From: Streptomyces rishiriensis | GTDB taxonomy: Bacteria > Actinomycetota > Actinomycetes > Streptomycetales > Streptomycetaceae | Assembly: GCF_003112535.1 (NCBI RefSeq) | Contig: NZ_BEWA01000006.1 | Location: forward strand, 240,285 to 304,284 | Direction: 5' to 3' | Length of the DNA stretch: 64,000 bases | Shown: positions 45,869-54,867 of the stretch, piece after piece | Layout: each line of letters starts with the position of its first letter | Position numbering within the stretch: the first letter of the stretch is position 1 | Position numbers and translations under genes: made by a program | The notes under the pieces: model-generated | Databases searched by the model: none | Told to the model about the DNA's origin: nothing | Seen by the model: only the letters and a program-made list of their open reading frames with translations

Positions 45869-48160
45869 TCAGTTGTTCAGTTGCAGACGGGGTTTGGGGG
45901 CGTCCGTGCGTCCGGTGCGCGGCGGGCGGCTGCCGGCCTGGTACGGGTCCGGCCAGGGGGCGCCGGGTCCGGTGTAGCCCTGTTCGGTGGCCGCGTGCAG
46001 GGTCCAGTTGGGGTCGTGGAGATGGGGGCGGCCGAGGGCGCAGAGGTCCGTACGTCCTGCGAGGATCAGTGAGTTGACGTCGTCCCAGGAGGAGATCGCG
46101 CCGACCGCGATCACCGGGAGGCCCGCCTCGTGCCGGATGCGGTCGGCGAACGGCGTCTGGTAGGAGCGTCCGTACTCGACGCGCTCGTCGGACACCACCT
46201 GTCCGGTGGACACGTCGATCGCGTCGACGCCGTGGGCGGCGAAGGCCCGGGCGATCTGGACGGCGTCGTCGGCCGACGTTCCGCCGGGCGCCCAGTCGGT
46301 GGCGGAGACGCGGACGGTCATCGGGCGTTCCGCCGGCCATGCCTCGCGGACCGCGTCGAAGACCTCCAGCGGGAAGCGCAGCCGTCGGGCGAGCGAGCCG
46401 CCATAGGCGTCGGTGCGGTGGTTGGTGAGCGGGGAGAGGAAGCCGGACAGCAAGTACCCGTGCGCGCAATGCAGTTCGAGCAGGTCGAAGCCGGAGTGGG
46501 CGGCCCGCCGGGCAGCGGAGGCGAACTGCTCGCGCAGGTCGGTGAGTTGGGCTCGGGTGAGTTCGCGGGGCGTCTGGCTGTGCTTCTTGTACGGCAGGGG
46601 GGAGGCGGCGACGAGCGGCCAGCCGCCGTCGGGCAGCGGTTCGTCCATGCCCTGCCACATCAGCTTCGTCGAGCCCTTGCGGCCGGAGTGGCCGAGCTGG
46701 ACGCCGACGGCCGTCCCCGGGGCCCGTTCGTGCACGAAGTCGGTGATCCGCCGCCAGCCGTCGCCCTGCCGGCCGGTGTAGAGGCCGGTGCAGCCGGGGG
46801 TGATGCGCCCTTGCGGAGAGACGCACACCATCTCGGTCATCACCAGTCCCGCCCCGCCGAGGGCGCGGGCGCCGAGGTGGACGAGGTGGAAGTCGCCGGG
46901 GACGCCGTCCACCGCCGAGTACATGTCCATGGGGGAGACGACGACCCGGTTGCGCAGGGTGAGGCCGCGCAGCCGGAACGGGGTGAACATGGGTGGGGTG
47001 CCCGGCGGACAGCCGAACTCCCGTTCCACGGCGTCGGTGAAGCGGGAGTCGCGCAGGCGCAGGTTCTCGTGGGTGACCCGGCGGCTGCGGGTGAGGAGGT
47101 TGAAGGCGAAGGTGCGGGGCGGCTGGTCGAGGTGGAGGCCGATGTCCTCGAACCACTCCAGGCTGGCCCTGGCCGCGCGTTGGGTGGAGGCGACGACGGG
47201 CCTGCGCTCCGTCTCGTAGGCGGTGGACGCGGTGCGCGGGTCGGGCTGTTCGTGCAGACAGGCCGCCAGCGCCAGCGCGTCCTCGACGGCGAGCTTGGTG
47301 CCGGAGCCGATGGAGAAGTGGGCGGTGTGGGCGGCGTCGCCCAGCAGGACGATGTTGTCGTGCGACCAGCGCTCGTTGACCACGGTGCGGAAGGTGGTCC
47401 AGGTGGAGGCGTTGGATCGGAGGGGGCGTCCGCCGAGGGCGTCCGTGAAGATCTTGGCGCAGCGTTCCACCGATTCCCGCTCGTCGAGTTCGTCGAAACC
47501 GGTTGCCCGCCACACCTCCTCGCGCATCTCCACGATCACGGTGGAGGCGTCGGGCGCGTACGGGTAGCCGTGCAGTTGCACCACGCCGTGCTCGGTCTCG
47601 GCGATCTCGAAGCGGAAGGCGTCGAGCGCGAAGTCCGCGGCGAGCCAGATGTAGCGGCAGCGGTGGCCGCTCAGCCGGGGCCGGAAGACGTGCGCGTACG
47701 CCTCACGGACGGTGCTGTGCACGCCGTCGGCGGCGATGACGAGGTCGTACTGCGCGGACAGCGACGCGGCGTCCGGAGCCCTCGTGCGAAAACGCAGGTC
47801 GACTCCGAGGGAGCGGCACCGTGCGTGCAGTATCTGCAGAAGACGCTTTCTGCCGAGGGCGGCGAAGCCGTGCCCGGCCGAGGTGTGACGGGCGCCCCGG
47901 TGCACGATGTCGATGTCGTCCCAGCGGACGAAGTGCTGTTGCAGGGCGGTGTAGACCTGCGGGTCGGCGTGTTCGATGCCGCCGAGGGTCTCGTCGGAGA
48001 GGACCACTCCGAAGCCGAAGGTGTCGTCGGGGGCGTTGCGTTCCCACAGGGTCACTTCGCGGCCCGGGTCGAGGCGTTTCAGCAACGCCGCCGCGTACAG
48101 CCCTCCGGGGCCGCCGCCGACGATCGCGACGCGCAGAGGCACGTCGGCCGCCCTCGTCAC
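45869..48160 (-). CDS. Bifunctional aryl-CoA monooxygenase / old-yellow-enzyme reductase (anthraniloyl-CoA monooxygenase type)
   Basis: A 763-aa fusion. The N-terminal 380 residues are a class A FAD monooxygenase ('VAIVGGGPGGLYAAALLKR', later 'LLGDAAHTAHFSIGSGTKLA'). Residues about 395-750 are an old-yellow-enzyme FMN barrel ('TPFRLRGLTLRNRVVVSPM', 'ELHCAHGYLLSGFLSPLTN'). This architecture is that of 2-aminobenzoyl-CoA monooxygenase/reductase and salicylyl-CoA 5-hydroxylase-type enzymes, which hydroxylate and reduce the ring of the CoA ester. GTG at 48160 overlaps the hydratase TGA and has GGAGG at 5 nt. Confidence 0.88.
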   Translation of the reverse strand: MTRAADVPLRVAIVGGGPGGLYAAALLKRLDPGREVTLWERNAPDDTFGFGVVLSDETLGGIEHADPQVYTALQQHFVRWDDIDIVHRGARHTSAGHGFAALGRKRLLQILHARCRSLGVDLRFRTRAPDAASLSAQYDLVIAADGVHSTVREAYAHVFRPRLSGHRCRYIWLAADFALDAFRFEIAETEHGVVQLHGYPYAPDASTVIVEMREEVWRATGFDELDERESVERCAKIFTDALGGRPLRSNASTWTTFRTVVNERWSHDNIVLLGDAAHTAHFSIGSGTKLAVEDALALAACLHEQPDPRTASTAYETERRPVVASTQRAARASLEWFEDIGLHLDQPPRTFAFNLLTRSRRVTHENLRLRDSRFTDAVEREFGCPPGTPPMFTPFRLRGLTLRNRVVVSPMDMYSAVDGVPGDFHLVHLGARALGGAGLVMTEMVCVSPQGRITPGCTGLYTGRQGDGWRRITDFVHERAPGTAVGVQLGHSGRKGSTKLMWQGMDEPLPDGGWPLVAASPLPYKKHSQTPRELTRAQLTDLREQFASAARRAAHSGFDLLELHCAHGYLLSGFLSPLTNHRTDAYGGSLARRLRFPLEVFDAVREAWPAERPMTVRVSATDWAPGGTSADDAVQIARAFAAHGVDAIDVSTGQVVSDERVEYGRSYQTPFADRIRHEAGLPVIAVGAISSWDDVNSLILAGRTDLCALGRPHLHDPNWTLHAATEQGYTGPGAPWPDPYQAGSRPPRTGRTDAPKPRLQLNN

Positions 48161-48984
48161 CGTCCCCTCCATTCGGGCGGGCGCTTCTGCGTGAACGCCG
48201 CGTGGAACTCCGCGTAGTCCTCGCCGTTCATCAGCAGGGCCTGGGTGGCGGCGTCCAGTTCCACCGCGGCCGCCAGCGGCATGTCCAGTTCCGCCGTGAG
48301 GAGGGCCTTCGTCTGCGCGTAGGCGAGGGCGGGGCCGTCGGCCAGGCGGCGGGCCAGTGCCCGCGCGGCCTCGTCGGCCCGCCCGTCCTCCGTCAGCAGG
48401 CTGATCAGGCCGATCCGCTCGGCCTCGGCGGCGCGGACCGGTTCGCCGAGCATGAGCAGCCGGGTGGCGTGGCCGAGGCCGACGACGCGGGGCAGGAGGT
48501 AGGCGGCGCCCATGTCGCCGCCGGAGAGGCCGACGCGGGTGAAGAGGAACGCGAAGCGGGCGCCGGGGTCGGCGACCCGGAAGTCGGCGGCCAGGGCGAG
48601 GACCGCGCCGGCGCCCGCCGCCACTCCGTGCACGGCCGCGATCACCGGGAACGGGGCTTCGCGCACGGCGCGCACGACCTGGCCGGTCATCCGGTTGAAG
48701 TCGAGGAGCCGGGCGGTGTCCATGCCGAGGGTGGCGCCGATGATCTCGTCGACGTCTCCGCCGGAGCAGAAGCCTCGGCCCTCGCCGGCCAGCACCAGGG
48801 CGCGCACGGAACGCTCCCGGGACAGTTCGGCGAGCAGGTCGCGCAGGTCGGCGTAGGCGCCGAAGGTGAGGGCGTTGAGTTTCTCGGGGCGGGCCAGGGT
48901 GACGGCGGCGATGCCGTCGGCGAGCTCTACGTGCAGATGGCGCCAGTCGGAGGTGCGGGCGGCGGAGCCGGTGAAGGGACTCAT
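48157..48984 (-). CDS. Enoyl-CoA hydratase/isomerase family protein
   Basis: A 275-aa crotonase-fold enzyme. Oxyanion-hole strands 'GEGRGFCSGGDVDEI' and 'AAVHGVAAGAGAVLALAADFRVA' are intact, and the catalytic-loop region reads 'LSGGDMGAAYLLPRVVGLGHA'. It probably hydrates or opens the ring of the reduced aminobenzoyl-CoA product. ATG at 48984 has GAGGAGG at 8 nt. It is first in an operon with the monooxygenase/reductase, and its promoter carries the shared operator at 49016-49053. Confidence 0.88.
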   Translation of the reverse strand: MSPFTGSAARTSDWRHLHVELADGIAAVTLARPEKLNALTFGAYADLRDLLAELSRERSVRALVLAGEGRGFCSGGDVDEIIGATLGMDTARLLDFNRMTGQVVRAVREAPFPVIAAVHGVAAGAGAVLALAADFRVADPGARFAFLFTRVGLSGGDMGAAYLLPRVVGLGHATRLLMLGEPVRAAEAERIGLISLLTEDGRADEAARALARRLADGPALAYAQTKALLTAELDMPLAAAVELDAATQALLMNGEDYAEFHAAFTQKRPPEWRGR

Positions 48985-49015
48985 GAGGGCGGCCTCCTCG
49001 ACGGTCCCTTGAAGT

Positions 49016-49053
49016 TATCACTCACCTGTGACTGCCGTCATGAGTACGCGATA
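49016..49053. promoter_or_regulatory. Second copy of the bipartite operator, upstream of the enoyl-CoA hydratase gene
   Basis: TATC (49016-49019), 9 bp, TGACTGCCGTCA (49029-49040), 5 bp, ACGCGATA (49046-49053). The first spacing equals that at 43216-43240 exactly, and the 12-bp core is identical; only the last gap differs (5 versus 3 bp). Confidence 0.65.
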
Positions 49054-49272
49054 GAGCGGACGGGAAGAATCGCCGTGTCACCGCACGGCATGCCCCCGTC
49101 ACACACGTCACCGGTCGTCGATAACGCGGTAACAACGGCATCAGGTGCGCGAGGGCGGGCGTTGTCGCGGGTAAGCCGACCGGCAACGGGGCCGGAGGTC
49201 CCGTACGACGCCGCCGAGCGCTTCTGCCGGAGGCCGCCGTACCATTCCTGAAGCCGAAGGCAGGACCGTCCG

Positions 49273-49758
49273 ATGTCGATCGCGGGAACCTGCGCCATGA
49301 ACGGAATCGCCTTGCACGAACGCCCCTCCGACGCAGCCGCCTCCTGGCGGATCGCGCTGCCGCACTCCGCCGCGGCCGTGCCGGTGGCCCGTGCCCTGGT
49401 CCGTACGGCGCTGGCCGAGCTGAAGCACCTCGCGGACAGCGACACCGCTGAGCTGCTCACCGCCGAGCTGGTGGCGAACGCCGTGGAGCACACGTCGGGG
49501 GACGCCCCGATAGAGCTGGTGGTGGAGCTGCGGCCGACCGGCTGCCAGATCGAGGTGCACGACCCGGACCCGGCGGCGCCCGGCGACCTCACCCGTCCGT
49601 CCGGCGAGGAGCCCGACCCGTGGCAGGAGCACGGGCGCGGGCTGCTGCTGATCCGCGCCCTGAGCTCGTCCTGTGGGCACCGGCCCACCGAGCAGGGCAA
49701 GGCGGTGTGGTTCAGCCTGACCGCGGTCCCGCCGCAGCGCGGCCCCCACCCGGCGTGA
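49273..49758 (+). CDS. ATP-binding anti-sigma-type regulator (RsbW-like HATPase)
   Basis: A 161-aa GHKL ATPase of the RsbW/SpoIIAB-like group that abounds in Streptomyces. The N box 'ELLTAELVANAVEH' and the G box 'HGRGLLLIRALS' are present. Such proteins bind anti-sigma antagonists or sigma factors. There is no partner gene next to it. ATG at 49273 with AGGA at 7 nt; an in-frame ATG at 49297 is an alternative. Confidence 0.85.
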   Translation: MSIAGTCAMNGIALHERPSDAAASWRIALPHSAAAVPVARALVRTALAELKHLADSDTAELLTAELVANAVEHTSGDAPIELVVELRPTGCQIEVHDPDPAAPGDLTRPSGEEPDPWQEHGRGLLLIRALSSSCGHRPTEQGKAVWFSLTAVPPQRGPHPA

Positions 49759-49865
49759 TCCCGCCGCAGCCCGGCCCCCACCCGGCGTGATCCCGCCACG
49801 CGTGGTCCCACCCGGGATCCGGCTCGGCGCGCGGCCGGCAGGCACGACCTCCCTGGCAGGCCCCT

Positions 49866-49970
49866 GCTCTTCAGCCGTCTGCTCTTCAGCCGTCCGCTCT
49901 TCAGGCGCCCGCTCTTCAGGCGCCCGCTCTTCAGGCGTCCGCTCGGCAGGCGTCCGCTCCGCAGGCGCGA
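49866..49970. repeat. 15-bp tandem repeat, seven copies
   Basis: Seven head-to-tail copies of GCTCTTCAGGCGTCC with gradual divergence at both edges. The array is between the RsbW-like gene and argF, two converging genes. Read on the minus strand it encodes a GRLKS pentamer, but no real gene covers it. Confidence 0.9.
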
Positions 49971-50110
49971 CCCCGGCAGACGGCCTCTCGGCAGTCGCGG
50001 GTCCGACAGCCTCGCCGCGGGCAGGCACGCTCTCGCAGGCGTGATCCCGACCGGTGCGAGCTCGGCCGGCCGGGTCACGGACGAGGCGCCGCCGGGATAC
50101 CGCCGAGGCC

Positions 50111-50220
50111 CTGCCAGAACACGGCCCAGGCTCTGCCGGAACACGGCCCAGGCGCTGCCGGAACACGTCCGAGGCGCTGCCGGAAGACCGCCGAGGCGCT
50201 GCCGGAAGACCGCCGAGGCG
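50111..50220. repeat. 22-bp tandem repeat, five copies
   Basis: Five copies of a 22-bp unit beginning CTGCCGGAA and ending GAGGCG; the last two copies are identical. The array stops 13 bp before the argF stop codon. The two arrays make up most of the 475-bp spacer 49759-50233. Confidence 0.9.
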
Positions 50221-50233
50221 CTGCCGGGGAGGG

Positions 50234-51241
50234 TCAGGCGAGGGTGGCGACCAGGACGGCCTTGATCGTGTGCAGCCGGTTCTCCGCCTCGTCGAAGACG
50301 ACGGAGTGGGCCGACTCGAACACCTCGTCCGTCACCTCCAGGGAGTCCAGGCCGTGGCTCTCATGGATCTCGCGGCCGACCTTGGTGCCGAGGTCGTGGA
50401 AGGCCGGAAGGCAGTGCAGGAACTTGACGTCGGGGTTGCCCGTGGCGCGCAGGACATCCATCGTCACCGCGTAGGGGCCGAGGACGGCGATCCGCTCGTC
50501 CCAGACCTCCTTGGGCTCCCCCATGGACACCCATACGTCGGTGGCGACGAAGTCGGCGCCGAGAACGCCCTCGGCGAGCTCCTCGGTGAGGGTGACGCGG
50601 GCGCCGCTCGCCTCGGCGAGTTCGCGGGCCCGGTCGACGACCTCCTGGGCGGGCCAGTAGCTCTTCGGGGCGACGATCCGCACGTCCATGCCGAGGAGGG
50701 CGCCGGTGACCAGGTAGGAGTTGCCCATGTTGAAGCGGGCGTCGCCGAGGTAGGCGAAGGCGATCTCGTTCAAGGGCTTGGCGCTGTGCTCGGTCATCGT
50801 GAGCACGTCGGCGAGCATCTGGGTGGGGTGCCAGTCGTCGGTGAGGCCGTTGTAGACCGGGACGCCCGCGTGGGCGGCGAGTTCCTCGACCTTGTCCTGG
50901 CTGTCGCCGCGGTACTCGATGGCGTCGTACATCCGGCCGAGCACGCGCGCGGTGTCCTTCACCGACTCCTTGTGGCCGATCTGCGAGCCGGAGGGGTCGA
51001 GGTAGGTGGTCGACGCGCCCTGGTCGGCGGCGGCGACCTCGAACGCGCAGCGGGTGCGCGTCGAGGTCTTCTCGAAGATCAGCGCGATGTTCCTGCCGAG
51101 CAGGCGCCGGTCCTCGGCCCCGGCCTTCTTGGCGGCCTTCAGCTCGGCGGCCAGGGCGATCAGACCGCGGAACTCCTCCCCGGTGAAGTCCAGCTCCTTG
51201 AGGAAGTGGCGGCCGGCGAGGGCGGTCGGGACTGTCGCCAT
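50234..51241 (-). CDS. argF: Ornithine carbamoyltransferase
   Basis: A 335-aa transcarbamylase joining carbamoyl phosphate and ornithine to citrulline, or the reverse in the arginine deiminase pathway. The carbamoyl-phosphate site '[13 protein letters not shown]' and the ornithine-site 'HCLPAFHD' are intact. It lies just downstream of arginine deiminase, so a catabolic (ArcB) role is likely. ATG at 51241 has GGAG at 9 nt. Confidence 0.95.
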   Translation of the reverse strand: MATVPTALAGRHFLKELDFTGEEFRGLIALAAELKAAKKAGAEDRRLLGRNIALIFEKTSTRTRCAFEVAAADQGASTTYLDPSGSQIGHKESVKDTARVLGRMYDAIEYRGDSQDKVEELAAHAGVPVYNGLTDDWHPTQMLADVLTMTEHSAKPLNEIAFAYLGDARFNMGNSYLVTGALLGMDVRIVAPKSYWPAQEVVDRARELAEASGARVTLTEELAEGVLGADFVATDVWVSMGEPKEVWDERIAVLGPYAVTMDVLRATGNPDVKFLHCLPAFHDLGTKVGREIHESHGLDSLEVTDEVFESAHSVVFDEAENRLHTIKAVLVATLA

Positions 51242-51308
51242 GGGGGGTCGCTCCAGAGATGCGGTGAAAACGGCCGTGAACGGTTGCTGCAATGACACAG
51301 ACCCCGGA

Positions 51309-51339
51309 AGCATATACGACCCTCAGCATTTTTATACAG
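51309..51339. promoter_or_regulatory. AT-rich double motif between arcA and argF, possible ARG box
   Basis: GCATATAC (51310-51317) and GCATTTTTATAC (51326-51337) are two similar A/T-rich words in an otherwise 70% G+C gap, 68-98 bp upstream of argF. ArgR operators are pairs of A/T-rich 18-bp boxes. The match is loose. Confidence 0.35.
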
Positions 51340-51351
51340 ACGCACGTTCGT

Positions 51352-52575
51352 CTATACGGCGCTCCGTTCGACCGGGCAGCTCATGCAGCGCGGACCGCCC
51401 CGGCCCCGGCCCAGCTCACTGCCCGGGATCTCGATCACTTCGATGCCCTGCTTGCGCAGGTGCGTGTTGGTGGTGACGTTGCGTTCGTAGGCGACGACGA
51501 CACCGGGTTCGACGGCGAGGACGTTGCAGCCGTCGTCCCACTGCTCGCGCTCGGCCGCGTGGACGTCCTGGGTGGCGGTGAGCACGCGGATCTCGCTGAG
51601 GCCGAGGGCTGCGGCGATCGCGCGGTGCATGTGCTCCGGCGGATGGTCGGTGACCTTCAGCTCCTTCTCGCCGACGCCGGGCTCGATGGTGTACGACCGG
51701 AGCATGCCGAGCCCGGCGTACTGGGTGAAGACGTCGGCGTCGACCATCGTCATCACGGTGTCGAGGTGCATGAACGCCCGCCGCTTCGGCATGTCGAGGG
51801 CCACGATGGTCTCGGCCGAGCCCGCGGCGAACAGCTTGTGCGCCAGCATCTCGACGGCCTGCGGGGTGGTGCGCTCGCTCATGCCGATCAGCACGGCGCC
51901 GTTGCCGATGACGAGGACGTCGCCGCCCTCGATGGTGGACGGATAGTCGGCCTGCCCCTCGGACCAGACGCGGAACGTCTCATCGCGGAAGAGCGGATGG
52001 TGCCGGTAGATCGCCTCGAAGTGGACCGTCTCGCGCTGCCGGGCCGGCCAGCGCATCGCGTTGATGGCGACGCCGTCGTAGATCCAGGCGGAGGTGTCCC
52101 GGGTGAAGAGGTGGTTGGGGAGCGGGTGGAGGAGGAAGTCGTCGAGCTCCATGACGTGGAAGCGCACGGAGGTGGGTTCGGGATGCGCTTGCAGAAACTC
52201 CCGCTTGGTCATGCCGCCGACGAGGGCCTCGGTCAGTTCAGGGGCTGGGAGGGTCTCGAAGGCGGAGCGGAGGTGGTCGGTGGCGAGCACCCCGTACTCC
52301 TTCTCGTCGAAGACGCGGTCCAGGACGAGCGCTCGGGCCGCCGGGATCTCCAGGGCCTCGGTGAGCAGGTCGCCGAAGAGATGGACGGCGACACCGCGGT
52401 CGCGCAGCACGTCGGCGAACCCGTCGTGCTCGGCACGCGCCCGGCGCACCCAGAGCACGTCGTCGAAGAGAAGGGCGTCCTTGTTGCTGGGGGTGAGCCT
52501 TTTGAGCTCGAGATCGGGCCGGTGCAGGATGACGCGGCGCAGCCGCCCGGCCTCGGAGTCGACATGGAATCCCAT
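51352..52575 (-). CDS. arcA: Arginine deiminase
   Basis: A 407-aa enzyme hydrolysing arginine to citrulline and ammonia. Guanidine-modifying-fold motifs are present: 'LFTRDTSAW', '[10 protein letters not shown]', '[12 protein letters not shown]' and the nucleophilic Cys in '[11 protein letters not shown]'. ATG at 52575 has AGGA at 7 nt. With the following ornithine carbamoyltransferase it forms the arginine deiminase route; no carbamate kinase gene is in the window. Confidence 0.94.
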   Translation of the reverse strand: MGFHVDSEAGRLRRVILHRPDLELKRLTPSNKDALLFDDVLWVRRARAEHDGFADVLRDRGVAVHLFGDLLTEALEIPAARALVLDRVFDEKEYGVLATDHLRSAFETLPAPELTEALVGGMTKREFLQAHPEPTSVRFHVMELDDFLLHPLPNHLFTRDTSAWIYDGVAINAMRWPARQRETVHFEAIYRHHPLFRDETFRVWSEGQADYPSTIEGGDVLVIGNGAVLIGMSERTTPQAVEMLAHKLFAAGSAETIVALDMPKRRAFMHLDTVMTMVDADVFTQYAGLGMLRSYTIEPGVGEKELKVTDHPPEHMHRAIAAALGLSEIRVLTATQDVHAAEREQWDDGCNVLAVEPGVVVAYERNVTTNTHLRKQGIEVIEIPGSELGRGRGGPRCMSCPVERSAV

Positions 52576-52671
52576 GTCTCCATCCTGACCACAGTGGACC
52601 GTCTTCACCCCCCACTCGGCCTTCTCGGACCGTTTCCGCACGAGCTCGCCCCGCCCGCCGTCCCGCCCTTG

Positions 52672-52760
52672 CCTCGTTCCCTTTTCTCGTCCCCTTGACG
52701 ACAAGGGGAGGCCTGGCTATCGTTTTCTTATCGTCGCAGTGACGAGAAAAGGGAACGAGG
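52672..52760. promoter_or_regulatory. Promoter enclosed in a perfect 20-bp inverted repeat (arcA/SPFH region)
   Basis: Arms 52672-52691 and 52741-52760 are perfect complements of 20 bp with 49 bp between them. The interior holds TTGACG (52695-52700), a 17-bp gap and TATCGT (52718-52723), a good sigma-70-type promoter pointing to the SPFH gene, with a smaller hairpin CCCCTTG/CAAGGGG over the -35 box. The right arm abuts the SPFH ribosome site. Confidence 0.75.
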
Positions 52761-52770
52761 GGGGTCTCTC

Positions 52771-53907
52771 ATGGCCGACATCACCAAGCGCCTGGGCTGG
52801 CGCCACCTGCGCGGCGCTCCGACGGCCCATGTGCGCCACCACAGCTCCGGCAAGCTGGCGCACGACGGGCCGGGCCTGAGCTTCTGGTTCCGCTCGCTGA
52901 GCGCCGCACTCTCCGAAGTGCCGGTGGACGACCGCGAGTTGGCGATGACGTTCCACGCCCGCACGGTCGACTTCCAGGACGTGACGGTGCAGGCGACGGT
53001 GACCTACCGGGTCAGCGACCCCGCCGTCGCCGCCGCCCGCCTCGACTTCTCCATCGACCCGGACACCGGGATCTGGCGCGGCGCGCCCCTGGAGCAGCTC
53101 GGCACCCTGCTCACGGAGACGGCACAGCAGCACGCGCTGGACGTCCTCGCGCGCACCTCGCTGTCGTCGGCGCTGGTGGACGGTGTGACGGCGGTACGGG
53201 AGCGGGTCGCGGCGGGGCTGGCGGCGGAACCGCGGCTGCCGGCCACCGGCATCGAGATCGTGGCCGTCCGGGTCGTCGCGCTGCGTCCGGAACCCGAGGT
53301 GGAGCGGGCGCTGCGCACCCCGGCACGCGAACAGATCCAGCAGGAGGCCGACCGGGCCACCTACGAGCGGCGGGCGGTGGCCGTCGAGCGGGAGCGGACG
53401 ATCGCCGAGAACGAACTGGCCAGCCAGATCGAACTGGCGCGCCGCGAGGAGCAGTTGGTCGAACAGCGCGGTACGAACACCCGCCGCGAGGCGGAGGAGA
53501 ACGCGGCGGCGGACAAGGTGCGGGCGGAGGCGGAGGCGACGCGGTCCGTGCGGCTGGCGGAGGCGGAGGCCGCGCGGTCGGTGAAGCTGGCCGAGGCGGA
53601 GGCCGAGAGGCAGGTGCGTCTGGCGGACGCCGAGGCACGGCGCACCGAGCGGCTCAGCCAGGCGGAGGCGGCGCGCACGGTCCGGCTCGCCCGGGCCGAG
53701 GCGGAGGCGGCGCGCGAGGTCGGCGAGGCGCGGGCCCAGGCGCAGGCGGCCTGGCTGCGGGTGCACGGCGACGTCGAGGTGGCGACCCTGCACGCGCTCA
53801 CCGGGACGCGGCTCGCGGAGAACCTCCCGCACATCGACAGCGTGACGATCTCGCCGGACGTGCTGACCGGCCTGCTGTCGAGGCTCGGGGCCGGAGAACG
53901 GGAATGA
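52771..53907 (+). CDS. SPFH/band-7 (stomatin-like) domain protein
   Basis: A 378-aa scaffold-type protein. The band-7 domain covers about 40-190 ('MTFHARTVDFQDVTVQATVTYRVSDP'). Residues about 200-335 form a long coiled coil with six hendecad repeats (AEAARSVRLAE type). No membrane segment or signal is visible, so membrane contact must be peripheral or through a partner. ATG at 52771 follows GAGGGGGG. It overlaps the next gene by 4 bp. Confidence 0.88.
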   Translation: MADITKRLGWRHLRGAPTAHVRHHSSGKLAHDGPGLSFWFRSLSAALSEVPVDDRELAMTFHARTVDFQDVTVQATVTYRVSDPAVAAARLDFSIDPDTGIWRGAPLEQLGTLLTETAQQHALDVLARTSLSSALVDGVTAVRERVAAGLAAEPRLPATGIEIVAVRVVALRPEPEVERALRTPAREQIQQEADRATYERRAVAVERERTIAENELASQIELARREEQLVEQRGTNTRREAEENAAADKVRAEAEATRSVRLAEAEAARSVKLAEAEAERQVRLADAEARRTERLSQAEAARTVRLARAEAEAAREVGEARAQAQAAWLRVHGDVEVATLHALTGTRLAENLPHIDSVTISPDVLTGLLSRLGAGERE

Positions 53908-54818
53908 GTCTCGCCCCGCGGGCCGTGCTGGTCCACCGCACCACGGAGTACGAGGAGTTGGTGGCCCGGCACGGCACGCACGGGCAGGCCGCCTTCTTCC
54001 TCTCCTCGCGGGGCCGGGACATCGAGGAGGTCGCCGAGCGCCACCGTCGCACGAGGCGCGCGCTGGCGGAGGTGACGGCGGCGATTCCGCTGACGTGGCG
54101 TCAGAGCCGAGTGGAGCGTGCCGATCTGGACCGGTTTCTGTTCGCGCCGGAGGACGTGGTGGTGGTCGTCGGCCAGGACGGGCTGGTGGCGAACGTCGCC
54201 AAGTACCTGGCCGGGCAGCCGGTGGTGGGCATCGACGCGGATCCGGGCCGCAATCCGGGCGTCCTGGTCCGCCATCGGCCGGCGGACGCGCCGACGCTCC
54301 TGCCCGGCGCGCTCACGGCCCGCACCGGCACGACCGAGCTGACCATGGTCGAGGCCGTCGCCGACGACACCCAGCGGCTGCTGGCCCTCAACGAGATCTA
54401 CCTCGGCGCGGCCGGTCACCAGACCGCCCGCTACCGCCTGGGCCTCGACGACGACGGGGGTGCCGTCGAGGCCCAGGCCTCCTCCGGGGTGCTGGTGGGC
54501 ACGGGAACGGGGGCGACCGGCTGGATCCGGTCGGTGTGGCAGGAGCGGGGCGGCGGCGGAGCGGACGGGGGCCCGCGCCTGCCGGCCCCGACGGAGCAGC
54601 GGCTGGTGTGGTTCGTCCGGGAGGCGTGGCCGTCCCCCGCCACCGGCACCTCGCTGGTGGCGGGCGAACTCGCGGCCGGCCACCGGCTGACCCTCACCGT
54701 CGAGTCGGAGCGCCTCATCGCCTTCGGCGACGGCATCGAGACCGACGCGGTGGAGCTGACATGGGGTCAGCGGGTGCGCGTCGGGGTGGGCGAGGAGCGG
54801 TTGCGGCTGGTGGGGTGA
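53904..54818 (+). CDS. NAD-kinase-like protein
   Basis: A 304-aa protein with the ATP-NAD kinase/diacylglycerol kinase fold. The usual GGDGT loop is altered to 'VVVVGQDGLVANVAKYLAG', and 'VVGIDADPGRNPGVL', 'ALNEIYLG' (NE motif) and 'GVLVGTGTGATGW' follow as in NAD kinases. The N-terminal 90 residues resemble the sugar-kinase-like arm. ATG 53904 overlaps the SPFH stop (ATGA), so the two are made together. The true substrate could be NAD(H) or another nucleotide. Confidence 0.8.
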   Translation: MSLAPRAVLVHRTTEYEELVARHGTHGQAAFFLSSRGRDIEEVAERHRRTRRALAEVTAAIPLTWRQSRVERADLDRFLFAPEDVVVVVGQDGLVANVAKYLAGQPVVGIDADPGRNPGVLVRHRPADAPTLLPGALTARTGTTELTMVEAVADDTQRLLALNEIYLGAAGHQTARYRLGLDDDGGAVEAQASSGVLVGTGTGATGWIRSVWQERGGGGADGGPRLPAPTEQRLVWFVREAWPSPATGTSLVAGELAAGHRLTLTVESERLIAFGDGIETDAVELTWGQRVRVGVGEERLRLVG

Positions 54819-54828
54819 GGACACGCGA

Positions 54829-54861
54829 CGCCCGGTCCGCGCCGACGGCGCGGACCGGGCG
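54829..54861. terminator. Bidirectional terminator between the NAD-kinase-like and pnkp genes
   Basis: A perfect 15-bp stem (54829-54843 with 54847-54861) closes a 3-nt loop. It lies between two converging genes that end 11 bp and 7 bp away. Confidence 0.9.
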
Positions 54862-54867
54862 GAGGCC

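Noticed and set aside
49038..50166. Minus-strand frames encoding GRLKS pentamer repeats
   Set aside because: The pentamers come from the 15-bp tandem repeat; the frames overlap the RsbW-like gene antisense and do not match true pentapeptide-repeat proteins.
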